Below the pieces are notes generated by a model. It had not been told where the DNA came from, did not search any database, and saw only the letters and a program-made list of their open reading frames with translations. 38,716 nucleotides of DNA from Sandaracinus sp. (GTDB taxonomy: Bacteria > Myxococcota_A > Polyangia > Polyangiales > Houyiibacteriaceae). Positions 8,442-15,787 of this stretch are shown here, piece by piece. Made by a program: the position numbers and the translations under genes. Each line of letters begins with the position of its first letter. Positions within the stretch are counted from its first letter, which is position 1. The stretch spans positions 1 to 38,716 of the forward strand of contig JACKEH010000043.1 of assembly GCA_020633125.1 (NCBI GenBank). The letters are read 5' to 3'.

Positions 8442-9613
8442 ACGCACGCCTCGGAGACCGCTCGCTCTTCTCGACCCTCCGGGCGAAGAGCTACCTCGCG
8501 CACGCCGCGATCTCGCCGCTCTCGGATCCGGTGAAGGCTCGCGTCGACGCGCTCACCTCGCAGTACGCGGAGGGGGGCGTCGAGGCGCTGCCGCATTGGC
8601 TCTCGGAGCGCACGCGCTTGCGCGGCCAGCTCGCGGGCCTGATCGGCGCCCAGGCCGACGACGTCGGGTTCGTGCAGAGCACCACGCCGGGCGTCGTCTG
8701 GCTGGCCTTCGCGATCGACTGGAAACCCGGCGACCGCGTGATCCTCTTCGAAGGCGAGTTCCCCGCGAACGTGACGCCGTGGCAACGCGCGGCCGAGACC
8801 TTCGGGCTCGAGATCGTCACCTTGCCCATCGCGCCTTTCTTCGAATCCGTCGAGGCCGGCCTCGCGTCGGTCGAGCACGAGCTCTCGCGAGGCGCGCGCC
8901 TCGTGGCGGTCAGCGAGGTGCGTTTCCAGGACGGCTACCGCATGCCGACCGCGGCGCTCGGGGAGCTCGCGCATCGCCACGGCGCGGAGCTCTTCGTCGA
9001 CGCGATTCAGGCGCTCGGCGTGGTCCCGGTCGACGTCACCCACGTCGACTACCTCGTCAGTGGCGCCCACAAATGGCTGATGGGGCTCGAAGGCGCGGGC
9101 TTCGTCTACGTGGACCCGTCGCGCATCGGCGCGTTGGTGCCACGCTTGGCCGGTTGGCTCGGCCACGTCGACGCGTTGCGTTTCCTCTTCGACGGCGCGG
9201 GGCACCTGCGCACCGATCGTCCGTTTCGGGAGAAGGCCGACGTCGTCGAACAAGGCGCGCTCTCGGGGGCGAGCCTCGCGGCGCTTCAGGCCAGCGTGGA
9301 GCTGCTGCAGGGTCTCGGCGTCGACGCGATCTACGACCACGTGCAGGCCTTTCACGACGCGCTCGAGCCGGGCCTCGTCGAGCTGGGTTTTCGCTCGCTC
9401 CGTGCTTTCCCCGAGGCCCGAAGCGGCTCTCTCTGTCTCGAGGTTCCCGAGGGAATCCCCTTGGCTGGGCTCGCCAAGTCCCTCGGTGAACGTGGGGTCG
9501 TGGTGTCCACGCCGGACGGCTTCTTGCGTTTCGCACCGCATTGGCCGAACGCTTCGGCCGAAGTGCCTTTCGTTCTCGAAGCCGTCCACGACGCCGTGCG
9601 GGAGATCCGATGA
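8438..9613 (+). CDS. Class V aminotransferase (cysteine desulfurase-like fold)
   Basis: The 391-aa protein has the class V PLP-enzyme signature. Asp188 and Gln191 lie in FVDAIQALG, and the Schiff-base Lys212 lies in SGAHKWLMG. Relatives include cysteine desulfurases and isopenicillin N epimerase-like enzymes. The catalytic loop Cys of group I or II desulfurases is not evident, so transamination, racemisation or lyase chemistry is as likely. It is the middle gene of a tightly packed operon: ATGA overlap with the small ORF before it and ATGA overlap with the DUF3885 gene after it. The longer in-frame start at 8045 lies in non-coding sequence. Confidence 0.85.
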   Translation: MNARLGDRSLFSTLRAKSYLAHAAISPLSDPVKARVDALTSQYAEGGVEALPHWLSERTRLRGQLAGLIGAQADDVGFVQSTTPGVVWLAFAIDWKPGDRVILFEGEFPANVTPWQRAAETFGLEIVTLPIAPFFESVEAGLASVEHELSRGARLVAVSEVRFQDGYRMPTAALGELAHRHGAELFVDAIQALGVVPVDVTHVDYLVSGAHKWLMGLEGAGFVYVDPSRIGALVPRLAGWLGHVDALRFLFDGAGHLRTDRPFREKADVVEQGALSGASLAALQASVELLQGLGVDAIYDHVQAFHDALEPGLVELGFRSLRAFPEARSGSLCLEVPEGIPLAGLAKSLGERGVVVSTPDGFLRFAPHWPNASAEVPFVLEAVHDAVREIR

Positions 9614-10149
9614 CCGAGCTCGCGGATCGTTGGCGTCATTTCTACGCGAACCTCCCACCCCAAGGGGCCCGGCTGCGCAAACGGCTGACCGACCGCTGGC
9701 TGCGAATTCACTCGTTGCCCGACGCCAAACGCTTCGCCGAGGGCCCGGACGACGAGACCGAGTTGCTCATGCGGGCGAACACGGCGGCGTCGGTCCTGCT
9801 GGGGGAAGGCAACGAGGTCTGGGTGGTCGCGGCGTCGTTCGAGCTCGAGCCGCCGGGTCAGCTGCCCGAGGTTCCGGGGCTGATGTTGACCCCTGCGCTC
9901 ACCTGCGAGCCCGACGACGATCTCGAGACGCGGGTCGTCTTCCACGCGGCGAAGGTCACGTGGCAGGACGGCGCATTCGACGACGCCATCGTCGCCGTCG
10001 CCGAAGACCGTCGCCGCGTGTTGTGGATGAACGACGCGACCGGCGAGGTGCTCGCGCCTTACGACGGCGGGTTCGACCTGGTGCTCACCCACCGCGCGCG
10101 CCGCGACGCCTTGCGTGAGCAGTGGAAGAGCTGGGTCGCCACGCGCTGA
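9610..10149 (+). CDS. DUF3885-like protein
   Basis: The 179-aa protein starts at an ATG overlapping the stop of the aminotransferase gene (ATGA). The segment WLRIHSLPDAKRFAEG followed by E-T-E-L-L-M-R-A-N is the hallmark of DUF3885, a family of unknown function in bacteria. It is soluble and rich in acidic residues, with alternating strands (VWVVAASFEL, VVFHAAKVTW). Coupling to the aminotransferase suggests a shared process, but nothing in the sequence says which. Confidence 0.75.
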   Translation: MTELADRWRHFYANLPPQGARLRKRLTDRWLRIHSLPDAKRFAEGPDDETELLMRANTAASVLLGEGNEVWVVAASFELEPPGQLPEVPGLMLTPALTCEPDDDLETRVVFHAAKVTWQDGAFDDAIVAVAEDRRRVLWMNDATGEVLAPYDGGFDLVLTHRARRDALREQWKSWVATR

Positions 10150-10276
10150 CGCACCTTCGGCGCGTGCGTCTTCGCGTGCCGAGCCGCTCACCCGAGCTCG
10201 TGGATCGTGCCTCGTGCGAGGGGGGCTCGCTTACGGGTGACGCGCGCGTGATGGATCGCGCGTTCACCGACGCTCT

Positions 10277-12778
10277 GTGCTCCGTAGACTTGGCCTCGTG
10301 CGTTGGACGTCACTCTTCTTACTCTTGGTGGCGTGCGCGGCAGACGCCCCCAATCCCCTCGTCTTCGAAGGCCCGTCGCGGCCGGTCGACGTTCGGCGTG
10401 ACGACTTCGGCGTCGTGCACGTCACCGGCGCCACGGCGGCCGACGTCTACTACGCGTCCGGCTACGTGCAGGCGTCCGAGCGTCTCTTCCAGATGGATCA
10501 GATGCGACGGCGTGCGTACGGGCGCCGCGCGGAGGTGATCCCGGATCGCGCCGAAGACGACCTCCTGGTTCGACACTTCGACGTGCGGCGTCTCGGCGAA
10601 GAAGCCGCCGAGCGTGTGCGCGTCGAGCATCCGGAGACGCATCGTCTCGTCGTCGCGTGGGTCGCCGGCGTCAACGCGCGCATCGACGACGTGCTCGCCG
10701 GACGCGCCCCGCGACCCTACGGCTTCGAGCTCTTCGACTACGAGCCCGAGCGTTGGGACGCCGTCGACCCCTTCGCGGTCGGCAAGCTCATCCTCTTCAA
10801 CAACGCCAACCAGCTCGAGTTCGATCTGCTCGCGACCTTGTTGGAGGTGCTCGCGCCGGAGCTCTCCGAAGCCTTCCCGATCTTCACGCCCTTCGACGAA
10901 GCGTTCGTGCTGCCGCCGGAAGAGCGACCCGCCGCCGGCGACGTGCGGCGCACGCGTCGCGCGATTCGTCGCCCCCTCGTGCTCCCGGACGACGCCCCCG
11001 AGCGAATGCGTCGCTACGCCGAGCGCCTGCGCGCGTCACGACCCGGCGCGAGCAACAACTGGGCGATCGAAGGAAGGCATTCGGCGAACGGTCGCCCGCT
11101 CGTCGGCGGCGATCCGCACCAGCCGCTCGCTTCGCCCAGCGTCTTTCACATGCAGCACCTGCGCAGCGACGACGGAGTGCTCGACGTCGCCGGCTTCGCA
11201 TTCGTCGGCACCCCCGCGGTTCAGCTCGGTCACAACCGCCACGTCGCGTGGACCGCGACCACCGCCTACCCGGATTGGATGGATCTCGTGGAGGTCCGTT
11301 TCGTCTCGGCGATGGCGGGCGGTCCGGCGATCGAGCTGGCGGGCCAGCGTCACGCGGCGGTCGAGCGGGTCGAGGTCGTGAACGTGCGCGGCGAGCCCGC
11401 ACGCGAGGTGCGGGTCGTCGAAGTGCCCGGCGTCGGCCTGCTCCTTCCCGACGACTTCTCGCCGCTGCCGATCACCCGACCCGGACGCCGCATCCTCTTT
11501 CGTTGGACCGGCCTTCGCCCGACGATCGAGGCCCACGCGTTTCACGCGCTCGACGTCGCGACCTCGCTCGACGAAGCCGAAGCCGCGATCGATCGACTCG
11601 AGCTCGGTGCCTTCAACTTCGTCGTCGCCGACGCGAACGGCATCGCGTACCGGTCGCGCCCGATCGTGCCGGATCGTGGTCGTCCGGAGTCGACCCCGCG
11701 CGGTTGGGTGCTCGTCGACGGCGACGATCCGAGCGCGGCCTGGTCCGGCGCGCTCTTGCCCGCCGATCGTCTGCCCACCTCGCGTGGCGGCGACCGTGGT
11801 TGGGTCGGCACCGCCAACAACGACCCCTTCGGCTTCACCTCGGACGGCGCGGTGGAAGGCGACGCTTGGTATTGGGGCGTCTGGGGCGATCCCGGCACCC
11901 GTGCGACGCGCATCGAGGCAGAGCTCGAGCGTCTGGTCTCACGCGGCAACGTGACGACGGACGACTTCGAGACCCTTCAACGCGACACGTACTCGATGTT
12001 CGCCGAGCGCTACCTGCCCTTCCTCTTCGACGCCGCCGAGGCGCTCGACGACGACGAATCGCTCGCGGCGTGGCGTGGTCGCGACGACCTCGCGGCGTTG
12101 ATCGAACGACTTCGCACCTGGGATCGCCGCATGGATCGCGCGTCCTCCGAAGCGGTGGTCTTTCAAGCGTGGGTCTACTTCGCGGTGCAGGACGCGATCG
12201 GCGACGACCTCGGTCTGCTCTTTCAGCCCTTGCTCGACGCCTCGACCGTCTACGTGCTCAAGCTCGGGCTTCAAGCCTTCGAGGACGCGCCGACGCTTCT
12301 CGACGACGGAGTCGCGCCGACGGTCTACCGCGCGCTCGAACGCACCGCGGACTTTCTCGTCGCGCGCTACGGCGGGATCGAAGCCGAGCGCTACACGTGG
12401 GGCGAGCTGCACGGGACCCACTTCGCCAACTTGGGCGGGCGTTTCGATCGCGGTTGGTTCCCCACCGACGGGGCGGACGGCACGGTCGACGTGAGTGACG
12501 CGACCTTCCTTCGCGACGGCGAGCCCGTCGAGCGGGTCTCGTCGAGCGACGGACCGGTCTACCGCATGGTCGCGAGCTTCGGCGAAGACGGCGTGCCGAG
12601 CGCGCGCGTCGCGTTCGCGGGGGGCCACTCCGAAGACCCCGACTCACCGTGGTGGGATTCGACCAACGAAGGCTGGACCGAGGGCCGCTACGTGCCGCTC
12701 GCGTTCGAAGAAGCGGACGTCGAAGCGCGCACGGTCGAACGCGCGACCCTCGATCGCGACGGTTGGCACCCACGCTGA
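10277..12778 (+). CDS. Penicillin acylase-family Ntn hydrolase, lipoprotein
   Basis: The 833-aa protein is a full-length member of the penicillin G / acyl-homoserine-lactone acylase family. A lipoprotein signal ends at LLVAC (Cys20). The alpha-chain part has the typical G-Y-V-Q-A-x-x-R-L-F-Q-M stretch at 62-73. The autocatalytic cleavage site is GA/SNNW, making Ser259 the N-terminal nucleophile of the beta chain, followed by the conserved G.P.....DPH. The family removes acyl groups from amides such as beta-lactams or N-acyl homoserine lactones; the substrate here is unknown. A second in-frame GTG at 10298 would still keep the signal peptide. No clear ribosome site is seen for either start. 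Confidence 0.9.
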   Translation: MLRRLGLVRWTSLFLLLVACAADAPNPLVFEGPSRPVDVRRDDFGVVHVTGATAADVYYASGYVQASERLFQMDQMRRRAYGRRAEVIPDRAEDDLLVRHFDVRRLGEEAAERVRVEHPETHRLVVAWVAGVNARIDDVLAGRAPRPYGFELFDYEPERWDAVDPFAVGKLILFNNANQLEFDLLATLLEVLAPELSEAFPIFTPFDEAFVLPPEERPAAGDVRRTRRAIRRPLVLPDDAPERMRRYAERLRASRPGASNNWAIEGRHSANGRPLVGGDPHQPLASPSVFHMQHLRSDDGVLDVAGFAFVGTPAVQLGHNRHVAWTATTAYPDWMDLVEVRFVSAMAGGPAIELAGQRHAAVERVEVVNVRGEPAREVRVVEVPGVGLLLPDDFSPLPITRPGRRILFRWTGLRPTIEAHAFHALDVATSLDEAEAAIDRLELGAFNFVVADANGIAYRSRPIVPDRGRPESTPRGWVLVDGDDPSAAWSGALLPADRLPTSRGGDRGWVGTANNDPFGFTSDGAVEGDAWYWGVWGDPGTRATRIEAELERLVSRGNVTTDDFETLQRDTYSMFAERYLPFLFDAAEALDDDESLAAWRGRDDLAALIERLRTWDRRMDRASSEAVVFQAWVYFAVQDAIGDDLGLLFQPLLDASTVYVLKLGLQAFEDAPTLLDDGVAPTVYRALERTADFLVARYGGIEAERYTWGELHGTHFANLGGRFDRGWFPTDGADGTVDVSDATFLRDGEPVERVSSSDGPVYRMVASFGEDGVPSARVAFAGGHSEDPDSPWWDSTNEGWTEGRYVPLAFEEADVEARTVERATLDRDGWHPR

Positions 12779-12876
12779 GCGGTCACGGTGTCCTCGCCGG
12801 GCGCACCGTGGCCGTCGCTCGGCGCTCCCACACCCACGCGGAACGTCGCCGCTCCTCGAGTCGCCCGTGCCGGCTC

Positions 12877-12891
12877 GCGCACCCCGTGCGC
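12877..12891. other. Short hairpin between convergent genes
   Basis: GCGCAC-CCC-GTGCGC forms a 6-bp stem with a 3-nt loop in the 123-bp gap between the acylase gene and the MopE-like gene, which point at each other. No T-run follows on either strand, so a terminator role is only possible. Confidence 0.35.
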
Positions 12892-12901
12892 CGCGGCGGA
12901 G

Positions 12902-14476
12902 TCACAGACACGAGTTGGGCGGGTACGCCATGTACTCCCCGACACACACCGGGAAGTCGCCGCTCGATCCCATGTCCATGCAGACCGAGAGCTCGACCCG
13001 GCCGCAGCCACTACCGCACGCACCCATGTCGGGTCCTCCCGGCGTCTGGCAATTCTCGAACGTCAGCACCGGCGTCGACGACACGAGCATGGTCCGACCG
13101 TCGCAGTTGAAGTCGTAGCCACCGACCGTGTTCCGCGGGGTGGTCTGCGCGACGGTCTGGTTCGGTCGCGCGCGCGAGTCGCCGTCGTCGCAATCCCCGA
13201 GGCGGCCCGACTCGCCGGTCGGGCACGCGGTCGAGCCACCGCAGAGCACCCGCGTGGGCACGCCGCCGACTGCGTAGCCGTCGCGATCGGCGTCGAGGAA
13301 ACAGTCGAAGCCCGAGCCTTCGTCGACCCGGCCGTCGCAGTCTTCGTCGCGGCCGTCGCAGGTCTCGAAGGTGGGGCCCTCCACGCCGAGACACTCGCCC
13401 CACGTTCCGTCGGCGAGGCACGCCTGCGCGCCGCGGCTGCACAACCCGACGTCGGAGCCGCAAGGGCGCGCTTCGCCTTCGCACGCGCAGCGCTCGTCGA
13501 TCTCACCGTCGCAGTCGTCGTCGATCGCGTTGCCGCAGGCTTCTTCGACCGGCATCACGCCGCAGTCGAGCCAACGTCCGCCGCGGCACTCTTGGGTGCT
13601 CGCCGCGCATGCTCCGAAGAGCGGGCAAGGGCGTTGCTGGTCCGTGCACGTACAGCCGGTAGGCGGCAGGTCGTTCGGCATGCCGTTGCAGTCGTCGTCG
13701 ACCATCGCTTCGTCGCAGAAATCCCAGGCGGCCGGGTGCGTGGTCGCGACGGAGTCGTCGCAATCGGTCGCGTCTTCGCGAAAACCTTCCGGCCGCGTGC
13801 ACGCCAGGCGCGTCGCAGCGTCGTCGGCGTTCGAGCCGAAGCCGTCGCCGTCGACGTCGACCGTGTAGAGCGTGAGCACGCCTTCGTCGACCGAGCCGTC
13901 GCAGTCGTCGTCGACGTCGTTGCAAGCCTCGACCGCTTCCGGCTGCGTCGACGCGGACCGGTCGTCGCAGTCTTCGCCGCAGCGCATCTCGCCTCCCGTC
14001 GCGTTGCAACAGAGCGCGCTGGTCACTCCGTCGCCGTCGACGTCCCCGTCGTCCGGGCCGGCCACCGTGCTCGCGTCGCAGTCTTCGTCGAGGCCCGCGG
14101 CGTCGCAGCGTTCGGTCAGGCGCGGCGAGCGATCGGCGTTCGAGTCGTCGCAGTCTTCGCCGCCGCACTCTTCGGCCGCCACGCCGTCGCCGTCGGCGTC
14201 CGCGGAGATCGTGCAATCGGTGCGGCAGCGGTCGGCCGTCTCGTCGCAGAGCTGTCCCTCGCGGCACGGAGGGGAAGAGGCGGCGCAGCCACGTTCGTCC
14301 AGGATGCTCGAGCCACCGCAACGTTCCGCGCCGTTGCAGAAGACGCCGTCGTCGCAATCGGCGTCGACGCGGCATGCGACGAGCGCGTCGCTGGTCGCGG
14401 CGTCCGTCGAGGCGTCGTCGTCGCCGCAAGCGAGGAGCGAGGCCAAGGACAAGCACAGAGCGACTCGGGCATGCAT
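12902..14476 (-). CDS. MopE-like lipoprotein with Asp/Cys metal-binding repeats
   Basis: The 524-aa product has a signal ending in SLLAC (Cys17), then an Asp-rich stretch. A Cys-rich block (DCDDGVFCNGAERC) closely resembles the start of the lipoprotein at 2229. At least five repeats of the DCDD...C....DDDCDG type follow, interrupted by segments such as CEGEARPCG. These acidic Cys repeats are the putative metal-binding motif of MopE-like surface proteins and are common in myxobacteria. There are no RCC1 repeats here; the C-terminus is a unique, Cys-containing 80-residue region. It is likely anchored outside the cytoplasm. The role is unknown. Confidence 0.85.
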   Translation of the reverse strand: MHARVALCLSLASLLACGDDDASTDAATSDALVACRVDADCDDGVFCNGAERCGGSSILDERGCAASSPPCREGQLCDETADRCRTDCTISADADGDGVAAEECGGEDCDDSNADRSPRLTERCDAAGLDEDCDASTVAGPDDGDVDGDGVTSALCCNATGGEMRCGEDCDDRSASTQPEAVEACNDVDDDCDGSVDEGVLTLYTVDVDGDGFGSNADDAATRLACTRPEGFREDATDCDDSVATTHPAAWDFCDEAMVDDDCNGMPNDLPPTGCTCTDQQRPCPLFGACAASTQECRGGRWLDCGVMPVEEACGNAIDDDCDGEIDERCACEGEARPCGSDVGLCSRGAQACLADGTWGECLGVEGPTFETCDGRDEDCDGRVDEGSGFDCFLDADRDGYAVGGVPTRVLCGGSTACPTGESGRLGDCDDGDSRARPNQTVAQTTPRNTVGGYDFNCDGRTMLVSSTPVLTFENCQTPGGPDMGACGSGCGRVELSVCMDMGSSGDFPVCVGEYMAYPPNSCL

Positions 14477-14525
14477 CGAAACACGCTACCAGGCTCGTTC
14501 CCGGAACCGAAGTGGCTCGTCCGCG

Positions 14526-15395
14526 TCAGAGGCCGCGGGACCACTCGGGGCGCAGACGCACGCGTCCATCCAATGCGGCGTCGAGCACCTCGACGATGCG
14601 GGCCCGATCGCGTGGCAGCTCACCCGCGAGCGGGAGGTAGTTGCTCGCGTGGTTCGTGCGAAACACGCAGCGCGTGGGTCGCGCCTCGTCGACCATCGTG
14701 CGCAGCTCACGGAGCAACGCCGGCACCTCGGGCACCTCGAACGCGCCACGCTTCGCGAGCTTCGCGAGCGGTGTGTCGGGCACGACGGTGACCGTGAGCG
14801 CGGCGAAATACGCGGGGTCCATCTCGGTCACGAGCCGCGCCGTCTCCCGCGCGTGAATCTCGCTGCGCTCCATCGCGATGCCCAAGAGCGCGATCACGCT
14901 CAGCTCGATGCCCGCCTCGTGGCACTTCTTCGCGGCTTCGACGTGACCGGCGAAGGTGTCGCCCTTCGCGATGCGCTTGAGCGTGACGTCGTCGCCAGAC
15001 TCCGGCCCGACGTAGAAGCGGCGAAGCCCGAGGGCACGAAGCTCGGCGAGCTCGTCCGGCGTCTTGTCGCGCACGTTGCGCGCCATCGCGTAGCAGCTGA
15101 CGCGTCTCAGGTTCGGGAAGAGCGCGTGTGCGCGCTCGAGGATCGCGCGCCAATGCGCCATCGGCATCACGAGCGCGTCCCCGTCCGCGACGAAGAGCTT
15201 CTCCACCCGCGCCGCGACCTGCGAAGCCGCGTGCTCCAGGTCCTCGAGGCTCTCGTCGAGCGCGCGAAGCCGGAAGGTCTTGTCGCGGTACATGTCGCAG
15301 TAGGTGCAGTGGTTCCAACTGCATCCGATCGTCGCTTGCAGGATCAGCGCGTCGGCCTCGGAAGGCGGACGGTAGAGGCGACCTTCGTAGCGCAT
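14526..15395 (-). CDS. Radical SAM protein
   Basis: The 289-aa protein begins MRYEGRLYRPPSEA, a typical start for this radical SAM group; an ATG four codons upstream (15407) is the alternative. The iron-sulphur ligands are Cys25, Cys30 and Cys33 in GCSWNHCTYC, the CX4CX2C spacing used by this group. GPESGDD and the stretch ELSVIALLG fit the TIM-barrel core. The enzymes cleave S-adenosylmethionine to start radical reactions, but the substrate of this group is not known to me. The frame stays open far upstream, antisense to lon, which is not coding. It is divergent from lon across a 390-bp gap. Confidence 0.85.
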   Translation of the reverse strand: MRYEGRLYRPPSEADALILQATIGCSWNHCTYCDMYRDKTFRLRALDESLEDLEHAASQVAARVEKLFVADGDALVMPMAHWRAILERAHALFPNLRRVSCYAMARNVRDKTPDELAELRALGLRRFYVGPESGDDVTLKRIAKGDTFAGHVEAAKKCHEAGIELSVIALLGIAMERSEIHARETARLVTEMDPAYFAALTVTVVPDTPLAKLAKRGAFEVPEVPALLRELRTMVDEARPTRCVFRTNHASNYLPLAGELPRDRARIVEVLDAALDGRVRLRPEWSRGL

Positions 15396-15785
15396 GGGCC
15401 AGAGCATGATCGCGATCGGCCGCGCGTGCCCGCAGCAGTGCCGATCCCGGAACCGCGTCTCACCGACGCCGGGCCACGGTCGCCCGCCTGGCGACCGACG
15501 CCGCCTCGGCCCTCGTCCTGGGTGCCCGGTCGACGCCCGTCCTTGGTCCCCATCGGCCGGATTGCGGCATCGGCCCGTCTCGGCTGACGTCGGCCGATCT
15601 CGGCTGGCTCGGTCGGCCTCGTGGCTGGCCCGACCGGCCGATCTTGGCTGGGCCCAGCCACCGTCCCGACCAACCTTGTCTGGGATCTTGGGAGAAAAAA
15701 TAAGAGAAATCAGTGGCTTGCAGAAAATGCTACCGAGTTGCACCTGCGGGGTTGACCGAACGATGAACGTTTTTAGTTTCCGTTC
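15396..15785. other. Divergent intergenic region upstream of lon
   Basis: This 390-bp region separates the radical SAM gene (minus) from lon (plus) and holds no convincing gene. Its left half is GC-rich with short repeats (see 15571-15659). Its right half, from about 15675, is unusually A/T-rich for the window (GAGAAAAAATAAGAGAAATC near 15692) and leads into the lon promoter. Confidence 0.8.
15571..15659. repeat. Short imperfect repeats and a 14-bp palindrome
   Basis: Three copies of a 17-nt motif close to CGGCCGATCTCGGCTGG begin at 15571, 15591 and 15635. The last runs into the perfect palindrome GGCTGGGCCCAGCC (15646-15659). A further inverted pair, CGGTCGG at 15610 and CCGACCG at 15630, lies between. 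This could be protein-binding DNA or a degenerate repeat. Confidence 0.6.
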
Positions 15786-15787
15786 AT
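15752..15787 (+). promoter_or_regulatory. Candidate lon promoter with overlapping palindrome
   Basis: TTGACC (15752-15757) and TAGTTT (15774-15779) are spaced 16 nt apart, like a sigma-70 promoter with a poor -10. Transcription would begin about 7 nt on, at the A of the lon ATG (15786). The inverted repeat ATGAACG-N11-CGTTCAT (15763-15787) covers the -10 element and start codon. No ribosome-binding site is visible, so a leaderless mRNA is plausible. It does not match the CIRCE element. Confidence 0.45.
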
